64,000 nt of DNA from Pacificimonas aurantium (GTDB lineage Bacteria; Pseudomonadota; Alphaproteobacteria; Sphingomonadales; Sphingomonadaceae): the NCBI RefSeq assembly GCF_020092905.1, contig NZ_JAGSGB010000001.1, forward strand, positions 1,240,001 through 1,304,000, in the 5' to 3' direction. Each line of letters opens with the position of its first letter. The first letter of the stretch is position 1. Positions 1 through 7,646 of this stretch are shown here, in pieces. The notes under the pieces are model-generated. The model made no database searches. It saw only the letters and a program-made list of their open reading frames with translations, and had not been told where the DNA came from. The position numbers were made by a program, and so were the translations under genes.

Positions 1-358
1 GACCGCCGTCGGCATCGGCGGCGATCCGGTGAACGGGACGAACTTCATCGACGTGCTGGAGCTGTTCCTCGAGGACGACGAGACCGAATCGATCATCATG
101 ATCGGCGAAATCGGCGGCAGCGCCGAGGAAGAGGCCGCCGAATTCCTGAAGAGCCACCCGAAGAAAAAGCCGATGGTCGGTTTCATCGCGGGCCGCACCG
201 CGCCGAAGGGCCGCACCATGGGTCATGCCGGGGCGATCGTCTCCGGCGGCAAGGGCGGCGCGGAATCGAAGATCGCCGCGATGGAAGATGCCGGCATCCG
301 CGTAGCCGACTCGCCCTCCGAGCTCGGCACGACGCTGGAGCAGGTGCTGAAGGGTTAA
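1..358 (+). CDS. sucD: Succinyl-CoA ligase (ADP-forming) alpha subunit, C-terminal part
   Basis: The reading frame is open from the window edge (frame 2) and ends with TAA at 356-358, so this is the 3' part of a gene starting upstream; the ATG at 29 is internal. SucD pairs with SucC and converts succinyl-CoA to succinate with nucleotide formation in the TCA cycle, in the cytoplasm. The visible part holds the CoA-ligase domain with the [12 protein letters not shown] segment and MGHAGAI, whose histidine is the phosphorylated catalytic residue in the family. The family is normally about 290 residues, so around 118 are seen here. sucA and sucB lie downstream on the same strand, but a convergent gene and a terminator separate them. 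Confidence 0.95.
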   Translation, partial: TAVGIGGDPVNGTNFIDVLELFLEDDETESIIMIGEIGGSAEEEAAEFLKSHPKKKPMVGFIAGRTAPKGRTMGHAGAIVSGGKGGAESKIAAMEDAGIRVADSPSELGTTLEQVLKG

Positions 359-392
359 GCCCCCAGCCGCTCGCTAACGGCGCGCATGAAAA

Positions 393-421
393 AAGGGCCG
401 TCCCGGCAAGGGGCGGCCCTT
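393..421. terminator. Bidirectional intrinsic terminator between sucD and the EF-hand gene
   Basis: A 12-bp stem (393-404 with 410-421, one G-T wobble) closes a 5-base loop. On the minus strand it is followed by a run of T (the A tract at 388-394), which makes it a convincing terminator for the gene ending at 447. On the plus strand it is followed by only a short T-rich stretch and would close the sucD transcript. Confidence 0.75.
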
Positions 422-446
422 ATTCGTTGGCGTTCGGGTCGGGCGC

Positions 447-1118
447 TTAGCCGCCGGCGGGGCGGAATTCCTCACGACTGAGGAAATAGTCGCCGTCGGT
501 GTCGAGCCGGACGAAGTCGTCGGTCGCCATATTGATGGCTTCCGTACTCACATAGGGACGCGTCTGGTCGTCGGCGCCTTCCTTCATCGTCGGATTGACG
601 TTGGCGAGGTCGTAGACCGCAAATTCGGCAATCGAGAGACGCCCGTTATTGTCGCGGTCGAGGCTGGCAAAGCTCGCATCGCCGTCCATCGCGGGATCAT
701 AGAGCGGCTCACCGGCTTCGCTGCGGGCGCGTACTTCGGCCGAGGTGTCTGCCGACACTTCATCGGTGTCGATCTCGGAACGGCGCTCGGTCTGCTCAGC
801 GGTCATCGGCGTCGCGCGCATCGCCTCCAGATCGGAAGACGGACGTGCCTCCGCGACGGTCACCTCGTCTTCGTCGGTCTCATCGACGAGGTAGGTGGTT
901 TCCTCGCCGGCCATCATGCCGTCTTGCATTTCGCCGTCGAGGTCGTTGCCCAGCATGGCGTCTTCGGTGTCCATGCCGCTTTCGTCTTCCATTCCGATCG
1001 TATCGTCGGGCACCGTATCCGCTTCGTCGGCGCCGCTGCCGCAGGCCGCGAGGGCGACGGTGGACGCAATGGCAGCGAACAGGGGCGTTCGGGTCGATAA
1101 GGCCTTGTTGAATAACAT
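447..1118 (-). CDS. EF-hand calcium-binding lipoprotein
   Basis: Predicted 223-residue secreted lipoprotein of unknown role. The start at 1118 is chosen because GGAGG lies 7 bases upstream and a signal peptide with lipobox LAAC follows; a longer frame up to 1205 has no such support. After the lipobox comes an acidic, low-complexity stretch rich in Asp, Glu and Met. The C-terminal third has two EF-hand loops: one with DRDNNGRLSIAE, which matches the DxDxNG pattern, and one with DTDGDYFLSREE, which lacks the usual glycine at loop position 6. Calcium binding is an inference from these loops. The gene is convergent with sucD and divergent from sucA, so it interrupts the usual sucCD-sucAB succession. 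Confidence 0.85.
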   Translation of the reverse strand: MLFNKALSTRTPLFAAIASTVALAACGSGADEADTVPDDTIGMEDESGMDTEDAMLGNDLDGEMQDGMMAGEETTYLVDETDEDEVTVAEARPSSDLEAMRATPMTAEQTERRSEIDTDEVSADTSAEVRARSEAGEPLYDPAMDGDASFASLDRDNNGRLSIAEFAVYDLANVNPTMKEGADDQTRPYVSTEAINMATDDFVRLDTDGDYFLSREEFRPAGG

Positions 1119-1247
1119 AGATTTACCTCCGGTTGTCTTTCCCTTCTCAACGGCTGCCGCCGTCGATGTATCCGCCCGGACCGGTTTTTCCGCTGCCGCC
1201 GACATGCGCTCGCCCTGAGAAAGTTGAGGGAAAAAAGGGGAAATGTG

Positions 1248-1260
1248 GCGGTTGAACCGC
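1248..1260. promoter_or_regulatory. 13-bp palindrome in the divergent EF-hand/sucA region
   Basis: GCGGTT-G-AACCGC is a perfect 6+1+6 inverted repeat within the 254-base divergent region between the EF-hand gene and sucA. It lies about 130 bases upstream of the EF-hand start and 78 bases upstream of the sucA -10 candidate. It could be an operator for either gene; no regulator is identified. Confidence 0.3.
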
Positions 1261-1334
1261 GCGCTCGCCCCGTTATTTGGAAACCATCTTGGTCGCCCGC
1301 GTTGGGAGGGGGCGGACCGGCTGCCTTATTTGCG

Positions 1335-1343
1335 TGCTATAAA
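1335..1343 (+). promoter_or_regulatory. Candidate extended -10 promoter of sucA
   Basis: TGCTATAAA fits the extended -10 pattern (TGnTATAAT) and would place the transcription start near 1350, giving a short leader of about 23 bases before the sucA start. No good -35 box is seen at the right distance, as is usual for extended -10 promoters. Confidence 0.45.
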
Positions 1344-1372
1344 GACCGGTACGCAGCAGGAGACATGGCCGC

Positions 1373-4282
1373 ATGGGTTTCGAAGGCGAAGTGCCGGAAG
1401 CTCTTGAAAATGTAGGCGCCGGGTTCATCGAGGCGCTTTATCGCAAATATGCCGACGACCCGTCAGCGGTCGACGCGAGCTGGCAGCGCTATTTCGAGGG
1501 GCTGGAGCGGGTTGCCGATTCGAACGGCCCGTCGTGGCAGCGCGACGGCTGGCCGGTCGCGGCCACCGACGATCTGACGGCCGCGCTCGATCCCACGCAG
1601 ATGTCGGTCGAGAAGGTCGCGCCGCCGAAGGTGACGGGCACGGTTGCCACCGAGCAGCCGAAACCGGGCCGGGGCGTGACGGGCGAAGACGTCCGCCGCG
1701 CGGCGGAGGATTCGCTGCGCGCGATGATGCTGATCCGTACCTACCGGGTGCGCGGCCATCTGGCGGCGGAGCTGGACCCCCTCGGCCTCGTCAACCGGGA
1801 ACTGCCCGAAGAGCTGACGCCCGAATATCACGGCTTCACGGGCGCCGATCAGCACCGCGTGGTGCATCTGGGCGGCGTCATGGGCCTCGAAGCCTCGACC
1901 ATTGCCGAGCTGGTCCCGATCCTGAGGCGCAATTATTGCGGCCATGTCGGCGTCGAATACATGCACATCAACGACCTGGAGGAGCGCCGCTTCATCCAGG
2001 ATCGCATCGAAGGCCGCGAAAACGAAATCCACTTCACGGATAACGGCAAGCGGGCCATCCTTAACAAGCTGATCGAAGCCGAGGAGTTCGAAAGCTTCCT
2101 CGGCCGCAAATATGTCGGCACGAAGCGCTTCGGCCTAGACGGCGGCGAAGCGATGGTTCCGGCGCTGGAATCGATCATCAAATATGGCGGCGCCGACGGC
2201 GTGAAGGAAATCGTCATCGGCATGTCGCATCGCGGCCGGCTGAACGTCCTTGCCAATGTGATGCAGAAGCCGTTCCAGGCGATCTTCCACGAGTTCGCCG
2301 GCGGATCGTCCAGCCCCGAGGATGTCGGCGGTTCGGGCGATGTGAAATACCACCTGGGCACGTCGACCGACCGCACCTTCGACGAAAATGAAGTCCACCT
2401 GTCGCTGACGCCGAACCCATCCCATCTGGAAGCGGTCGATCCCGTCGTTCTCGGCAAGGTGCGCGCGGCGCAGCAGCTTCGCGGCGACACGTCGCGCGAT
2501 CAGGTCATGCCGTTGCTGCTGCACGGCGACGCCGCCTTTGCCATGCAGGGCGTGGTCGCGGAATGTTTCGGCCTGATGGGCGTCGACGGCTATTCCACCG
2601 GCGGCTGCATCCACTTCATCATCAACAACCAGATCGGCTTCACGACGAGCCCGCAATTCGCGCGCTCCTCGCCCTATCCCAGCGACATGGCGAAGATCGT
2701 GCAGGCGCCGATCCTGCATGTGAACGGGGACGACCCCGAGGCGGTCACCTTCGCCACGAAGCTGGCCTGCGAATATCGCGTGAAGTTCAACCGCGACGTC
2801 GTCATCGACATGTGGTGCTATCGCCGCTTCGGTCACAATGAAGGCGACGAGCCGAGCTTTACCCAGCCGCTGATGTACAAGGCCATCAAGAAGAAGGCCT
2901 CTGTCGCGAAGATGTACACCGACCGGCTGGTGGACGAGGGCGTCGTCGACGCCGACTGGGCCAAGAGCCGCGGCGAAGAGTTCAAGGCGATGCTGTCGGA
3001 CGAGTTCGACGCCGCGCCGGGCTACAAGCCGAACAAGATGGACTGGTTCGAGGGCCGCTGGGCGGGCCTGGGGCTGCCGGGCGGCGAGGAAGGCGACCGG
3101 CGTGCCGCCGAAACGGGCGTACCCGAGGACAAGCTGAAGGAGATCATGAACAGGATCTCCGACGTCCCGAACGGTTTTTCCATGCACAAGACGCTGAAGC
3201 GCGTGATGAAAGCGCGCATCGAGGCGGTTGAGAGCGGCGAAGGAATCGACTGGGCGACGGCGGAGTCGCTCGCTTTCGGCTCCCTGTTGGAAGAAGGCTA
3301 TGGCGTGCGCCTGTCGGGGCAGGATTCCGGCCGCGGCACGTTCAGCCAGCGCCACGCCGTCTGGGTCGACCAGGAAACCGCCGACAAATATCTGCCGCTG
3401 AAGACGCTGGATGGCGGAAAGTTCAAGGTCTACGACAGCCCGCTGAGCGAATATGCCGTGCTCGGGTTCGAATATGGCTATGCGCTGACCGACCCGAAGA
3501 GCCTGGTGATGTGGGAAGCGCAGTTCGGCGATTTCGCCAACGGCGCGCAGATCATGATCGACCAGTTCATCGCGTCCGGCGAAGCCAAGTGGAACCGGGC
3601 GAACGGCCTCGTGATGCTGCTGCCGCACGGCTATGAGGGGCAGGGTCCGGAGCATTCCTCCGCCCGTCTCGAGCGTTTCCTGCAGCTATGTGCCAACGAC
3701 AATATGCAGGTCGCCAACTGCACGACGCCCGAAAATTATTTCCACATCCTGCGGCGGCAGATGCACCGCGACTTCAGGAAGCCGCTGGTCATCATGACGC
3801 CGAAGTCGCTGCTGCGGCACAAGGCTGCGGTTTCGACGCTCGCCGAATTGTCGGGCGACAGCCACTTCAAGCGCATCCTGTCGGACCGGACGGAGATTGC
3901 CGACGAGAAGGTGAAGCGCCTGATCCTCTGTTCGGGCAAAGTCTATTACGATCTTGCCGAGCAGCGTGACGAACAGGGTCTCGACGACACCTCGATCGTG
4001 CGGATCGAGCAGCTTTATCCCTTCCCGCTGGAGCCGCTGACGCTGCGCATGTCGCGGATGAAGAACCTTGAAACCGTGGTCTGGGCACAGGAGGAGCCGA
4101 AGAACAACGGCTCCTGGCTGTTCGTCCAGCCCTATCTCGAACGCGCGCTCAGCGACGCCGGTGTCGGACCCGACCGCCCGGTCTATGCGGGCCGCGATCC
4201 GGCGGCGGCGCCCGCCACCGGACTTGCGCCGCGCCACGCCAAGCAACAGAAGCAGCTCGTCGAAGACGCGCTGACCGCCTGA
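1373..4282 (+). CDS. sucA: 2-oxoglutarate dehydrogenase E1 component
   Basis: Thiamine-diphosphate enzyme that decarboxylates 2-oxoglutarate and passes the succinyl group to the lipoyl arm of E2 (SucB) in the TCA cycle. At 969 residues it has the usual full length. The N-terminal segment (FIEALYRKYADDPSAVDASW) is the E2-binding region typical of SucA. HRGRLNVLANV, the HGDAAFAMQG thiamine-diphosphate segment and NNQIGFTTSP follow, and the C-terminal transketolase-like domain carries LPHGYEGQGPEHSSARLERF. AGGAG at 1358-1362, 10 bases before the ATG, supports the start. sucB follows after 27 bases, so the two are very likely co-transcribed. Confidence 0.97.
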   Translation: MGFEGEVPEALENVGAGFIEALYRKYADDPSAVDASWQRYFEGLERVADSNGPSWQRDGWPVAATDDLTAALDPTQMSVEKVAPPKVTGTVATEQPKPGRGVTGEDVRRAAEDSLRAMMLIRTYRVRGHLAAELDPLGLVNRELPEELTPEYHGFTGADQHRVVHLGGVMGLEASTIAELVPILRRNYCGHVGVEYMHINDLEERRFIQDRIEGRENEIHFTDNGKRAILNKLIEAEEFESFLGRKYVGTKRFGLDGGEAMVPALESIIKYGGADGVKEIVIGMSHRGRLNVLANVMQKPFQAIFHEFAGGSSSPEDVGGSGDVKYHLGTSTDRTFDENEVHLSLTPNPSHLEAVDPVVLGKVRAAQQLRGDTSRDQVMPLLLHGDAAFAMQGVVAECFGLMGVDGYSTGGCIHFIINNQIGFTTSPQFARSSPYPSDMAKIVQAPILHVNGDDPEAVTFATKLACEYRVKFNRDVVIDMWCYRRFGHNEGDEPSFTQPLMYKAIKKKASVAKMYTDRLVDEGVVDADWAKSRGEEFKAMLSDEFDAAPGYKPNKMDWFEGRWAGLGLPGGEEGDRRAAETGVPEDKLKEIMNRISDVPNGFSMHKTLKRVMKARIEAVESGEGIDWATAESLAFGSLLEEGYGVRLSGQDSGRGTFSQRHAVWVDQETADKYLPLKTLDGGKFKVYDSPLSEYAVLGFEYGYALTDPKSLVMWEAQFGDFANGAQIMIDQFIASGEAKWNRANGLVMLLPHGYEGQGPEHSSARLERFLQLCANDNMQVANCTTPENYFHILRRQMHRDFRKPLVIMTPKSLLRHKAAVSTLAELSGDSHFKRILSDRTEIADEKVKRLILCSGKVYYDLAEQRDEQGLDDTSIVRIEQLYPFPLEPLTLRMSRMKNLETVVWAQEEPKNNGSWLFVQPYLERALSDAGVGPDRPVYAGRDPAAAPATGLAPRHAKQQKQLVEDALTA

Positions 4283-4309
4283 CCCGACCCAAGAAGGACG
4301 AAGCTCCCT

Positions 4310-5623
4310 ATGCCTACCGATGTCGTCGTACCCACCCTCGGCGAATCCGTCACCGAAGCCACTGTCGGCGAATGGCTGAAGCAGCCAGGCGACGCGGTGG
4401 AGGCGGACGAGATCATCGCCAGCCTGGAAACCGACAAGGTCGCGGTGGAAGTCCCGGCGCCGTCGAGCGGCGTGATCGCCGAGCTGCTTTTCGAAGAGGG
4501 CGATGACGTCGAGGTCGGGGCGGTCATTGCCCGCATCGACGAGGCCGGTACCGCGGCTGCCAAGGACGCGGCCCCGAAGACCGCCGAGCCCGAGCCCGAT
4601 GAGGACGAGGAAAACGACCTCGCAGAAGCCGAAGATGCCGGCGGGGACGACTGGGCCACGACGGACATGCCGCTGTCGCCCGCGGTCAAGAAGCTGCTCG
4701 CAGAGCATCATCTCGACCCGAACGAGATCAAGGGCACGGGCAAGGGCGGGCGCCTGCTGAAGGAAGATGTGCAGCGCGCCGTGAAGTCGGGCTCTGCGAA
4801 GAAGAAGAGCGCCGCCGAGGGTGCGGGCGACAAGAAGACGAAGATCGCCGACAGCGCGCCTGCCGGCGCTGGCGGTTCGACGCCGCTCGGGACGTCGTCC
4901 AGCACGTCCGAAGACGGATATCCGCGCAACGAAGAGCGCAAGAAGATGACGCGCCTGCGCCAGACCATCGCCAAGCGGCTGAAGGAAGCGCAGGATACCG
5001 CGGCGATGCTGACCACCTTCAACGACGTCGACATGACGGCGGTGATGAAGGCTCGCAACGAATATAAGGACATGTTCGAAAAGAAGCACGGCGTCCGGCT
5101 GGGCTTCATGTCCTTCTTCACCAAGGCCTGCTCGCTTGCGCTGAAGGACGTGCCGGCGGTCAATGCGTCCATCGAAGGCGACGAGATCGTCTACCGCGAC
5201 TATGCCGATATCGGCATAGCCGTGTCGTCGCCGGGCGGCCTGGTTGTCCCGATCCTGAAGAATGCGGACAAGCTGACCTTCGCCGACACCGAGAAGAAGA
5301 TCGGCGACTTCGGCAAGCGCGCCCGCGACGGCGAGCTCAAGCTCGATGAGCTGCAGGGCGGCACGTTCACCATCTCGAACGGCGGCGTTTTCGGATCTCT
5401 GCTGTCGACGCCGATCATCAATCCGCCGCAGTCGGCCGTTCTGGGAATGCACCGGATCGAGGAGCGCCCCGTCGTGGTCGACGGCGAGATCGTCGTGCGG
5501 CCGATGATGTACCTGGCGCTCAGTTACGATCACCGCCTGATCGACGGACGCGAAGCCGTAACCTTCCTCGTTCGCGTCAAGGAAGCCATCGAGGATCCGA
5601 CCCGGCTGGTTCTCGACCTGTAA
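4310..5623 (+). CDS. sucB: Dihydrolipoyllysine succinyltransferase, E2 of 2-oxoglutarate dehydrogenase
   Basis: Forms the core of the 2-oxoglutarate dehydrogenase complex and transfers the succinyl group from the lipoyl arm to CoA. Domain order in the 437 residues: an N-terminal lipoyl domain with the lipoylated lysine at 43 (ETDKVAVEV), an acidic and Ala/Lys-rich linker, a peripheral subunit-binding domain (about 125-160, [20 protein letters not shown]), and a C-terminal acyltransferase domain ending with DHRLIDG, which carries the catalytic His and Asp. The start follows an AAGGACGAAG stretch. The E3 gene (lpd), often next in this operon, is not found here; a MarR-type gene and unrelated genes follow. 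Confidence 0.97.
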   Translation: MPTDVVVPTLGESVTEATVGEWLKQPGDAVEADEIIASLETDKVAVEVPAPSSGVIAELLFEEGDDVEVGAVIARIDEAGTAAAKDAAPKTAEPEPDEDEENDLAEAEDAGGDDWATTDMPLSPAVKKLLAEHHLDPNEIKGTGKGGRLLKEDVQRAVKSGSAKKKSAAEGAGDKKTKIADSAPAGAGGSTPLGTSSSTSEDGYPRNEERKKMTRLRQTIAKRLKEAQDTAAMLTTFNDVDMTAVMKARNEYKDMFEKKHGVRLGFMSFFTKACSLALKDVPAVNASIEGDEIVYRDYADIGIAVSSPGGLVVPILKNADKLTFADTEKKIGDFGKRARDGELKLDELQGGTFTISNGGVFGSLLSTPIINPPQSAVLGMHRIEERPVVVDGEIVVRPMMYLALSYDHRLIDGREAVTFLVRVKEAIEDPTRLVLDL

Positions 5624-5645
5624 AGTTCGGGATCGGAGCATGTTC

Positions 5646-5669
5646 GGCGGGCGGCGCGGGCTGCCCGCC
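5646..5669 (+). terminator. Possible terminator after sucB
   Basis: GGCGGGC at 5646-5652 pairs with GCCCGCC at 5663-5669 over a 10-base loop, followed by only CTTGG. It is the only hairpin near the sucB end; the poor T tract keeps confidence low. Confidence 0.35.
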
Positions 5670-5766
5670 CTTGGCCGCATCCAGCGAAGAGCCGCTACTC
5701 CCTGTTAGCGCCCAACAGGCATCTCTGGCGCCCCGGCGCATTTGGAGAGCTTCAGCAGTTGCAGAA

Positions 5767-5796
5767 ATATTAGCGCTATTATAACAGCGCTAATAT
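5767..5796. promoter_or_regulatory. Perfect palindrome overlapping the MarR-type start codon (candidate operator)
   Basis: ATATTAGCGCT (5767-5777) and AGCGCTAATAT (5786-5796) are perfect inverted 11-base arms around an 8-base A/T-rich spacer that contains the -10-like TATAAC (5780-5785). TTGCAG at 5759-5764 could be the -35 box at a tight 15-base spacing. The right arm runs into the ATG at 5795, so no ribosome-binding site fits; a leaderless transcript is plausible. MarR dimers bind this kind of symmetric A/T-bounded site, so autoregulation is the likely meaning. Confidence 0.6.
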
Positions 5797-6310
5797 GTCG
5801 GCCTCCTCCTTCAAACTCGGTACGATGCTCCGTCACCTCATCGACCTGCTCGACGGCGATCTGGAAGCCATCTACGCACGCGTGGCTCCCGGGTACCGTC
5901 CGCGCTACACCCCCGTGGTCCGGGCATTGCTGAAGCACCAGCCCTGCACGATCGGCGCGGTCGCCGCCGATGCCGGGATCACGCATTCCGCAGCCAGCCA
6001 GACAGTCGCGAAGATGCTGAAAGAGGGGCTGGTGACGAGCACACCCGGCGACGACGGGCGCGAACGGCTGATCAGCCTGTCGTCGCGGACCGAGGCCGCA
6101 CTGCCTGCGCTGGAAGAAATCTGGGCGGCAACCACGGCCGCCACCGCCGCGCTCGATGCGGAGTTGGCGACCCCGCTGATTGGCGCAGTGGAAGAGGCCA
6201 TTCGCGCTCTCGACGCGAAATCGTTCGAGAAGCGCATCAGTTCTGCGGCGCCATTCAGATCTTCAGACAACAGGACCGCTGCCACCCCCGAAGCGGCAGC
6301 ACAGTCATAA
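5795..6310 (+). CDS. MarR-family transcriptional regulator
   Basis: Predicted DNA-binding regulator of 171 residues. The winged-helix region spans roughly residues 35-105: helix-turn-helix around CTIGAVAADAGITHSAASQT and the wing DGRERLISLS, typical of MarR. The ligand is unknown. The start codon sits inside a perfect palindrome (5767-5796) and has no Shine-Dalgarno sequence; the next in-frame ATG (residue 11) is not better supported, so a leaderless start is preferred. It lies 171 bases after sucB and only 10 bases before an S41 peptidase gene, with which it probably forms an operon. Confidence 0.85.
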   Translation: MSASSFKLGTMLRHLIDLLDGDLEAIYARVAPGYRPRYTPVVRALLKHQPCTIGAVAADAGITHSAASQTVAKMLKEGLVTSTPGDDGRERLISLSSRTEAALPALEEIWAATTAATAALDAELATPLIGAVEEAIRALDAKSFEKRISSAAPFRSSDNRTAATPEAAAQS

Positions 6311-6320
6311 GGATTGCTCC

Positions 6321-7613
6321 ATGAACGTCGGCTTGCGCCAATTCGCGCTTTTCCTGTCCCTGCCGCTACTGCTTGCCGCTGCGCCCTCGGTCGATCCGCG
6401 CGAGAGCGCGAGCGAGGTGGCGCAGGCAATCGAGGAGAATTTCTACGATCCCGCGCTGGGGCGGCAGATCGGAGAGGGCCTGAGGGACGCAGCCTCGGAA
6501 GGGAAATTCGATGGCCTCACCAGCGGCTATGCCGTCGCCGAAGCATTGTCTGCGGAGCTTGGCCCGCTGGACGGTCATCTGCGCGTGCGCTGGACTGAGC
6601 CCTCGGCGGCGCAGGCCGATGCGACGCAGACCGAGCCCCGGCGCCCCGCGGTCTCCTGGCGGGAGCGGGAGCGGCGCGCGGGCTGGGGGTTCACCCAAGC
6701 ATCGATATTGCCGGGCAATATCGCGCTGATCGAAATGTCGGGCTTTGCCGATATCGACTTCGCCGACCCCGCCGATCCGGCCCGGGGCGCGGCCGATGCG
6801 GCCCTGAAGCTGACCGCCGATGCCGATGCGGTGATCTTCGATCTGCGCCAGAATGGGGGCGGGTCGCCCGCCATGGTAGGCTATCTGGTCAGTGCGTTCA
6901 CGTCAGCCGACGCCGATATCTACAATGTCTTCCACTCCCGCGAGGGGACTGAAAGCGAGGCGCCCGGCGAATTCCATCCCCGACCCGACCTGAAAAGACC
7001 CGTCTACATCCTCACCAGCAAGCTGACGGCGTCGGCCGCGGAAGCCTTTCCCTACACTTTGCAGGCTGCGGACCGGGCGACGATCGTAGGCGAGGCCACG
7101 CGCGGGGCGGCCAATCCCGGCGGCGAGATCGAAACGGCCTCCGGATACTTCGTCTTCGTGCCGTTCGGGACGCCGGTGAACCCGGTGACCGGCGGCAACT
7201 GGGAGGGGACAGGCGTTGCGGTCGATATCGCCGTGGCGGCGGACGAGGCCCTGGCGACGGCGCAGAAGGCGGCGTTCGAGACCCTGATGGAAACAGAGAA
7301 TGCCGGTCCGGAAACGGCATGGGTGCTGGAGGCGCTGAAAGCTGAGGAAAGGGGTGTTGCGCCTGCGAGGCCGCTTGCTGCCTATTCCGGACACTTCGGC
7401 AGTAGCGACGTCACGGTCGAGGAGGGTGCGCTTACCCTTCGGCGCGGCGTTCGTAGTGTGCGGCTACGCCCCCTTGGAGGCGACAGTTTCTATCCCGAGG
7501 GACAGCCGGAGCGGCGCGTTCGCTTCGATGTTGCGGAGGACCGGGCCACCGCGTTGGAACGCGAAAGCGCCTTCGGGTCGTTCAGCCGCAGCGAACGGAC
7601 CGCTGAAAACTAG
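6321..7613 (+). CDS. Secreted S41-family (tail-specific-type) peptidase
   Basis: Predicted periplasmic serine peptidase of 430 residues. The start at 6321 follows AAGGA by 7 bases and opens a signal peptide (about 21 residues, cleaved near LLAAAPS). An N-terminal helical region is followed by the S41 core: DLRQNGGGSP, then LTASAAEAF with the expected nucleophile Ser at about residue 238, then EATRGAANPGG. There is no PDZ domain, so it resembles the short interphotoreceptor-retinoid-binding-protein type rather than CtpA. The last 100 residues look like a small separate beta-rich domain. The preceding MarR gene is 10 bases upstream and may control it. The substrate is unknown. Confidence 0.88.
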   Translation: MNVGLRQFALFLSLPLLLAAAPSVDPRESASEVAQAIEENFYDPALGRQIGEGLRDAASEGKFDGLTSGYAVAEALSAELGPLDGHLRVRWTEPSAAQADATQTEPRRPAVSWRERERRAGWGFTQASILPGNIALIEMSGFADIDFADPADPARGAADAALKLTADADAVIFDLRQNGGGSPAMVGYLVSAFTSADADIYNVFHSREGTESEAPGEFHPRPDLKRPVYILTSKLTASAAEAFPYTLQAADRATIVGEATRGAANPGGEIETASGYFVFVPFGTPVNPVTGGNWEGTGVAVDIAVAADEALATAQKAAFETLMETENAGPETAWVLEALKAEERGVAPARPLAAYSGHFGSSDVTVEEGALTLRRGVRSVRLRPLGGDSFYPEGQPERRVRFDVAEDRATALERESAFGSFSRSERTAEN

Positions 7614-7646
7614 GTCCGGCGTCCGTTCGAGTGCGGCATCGCTAGA

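Noticed and set aside
1224-1415. Short plus-strand frame just before sucA
   Set aside because: Overlaps the sucA start in another frame and covers the promoter; composition is random-like.
3686-5680. Minus-strand 664-codon open frame opposite sucA/sucB
   Set aside because: Shadow of two well-conserved genes in a high-GC region; composition is Arg/His/Asp-rich with no family resemblance.
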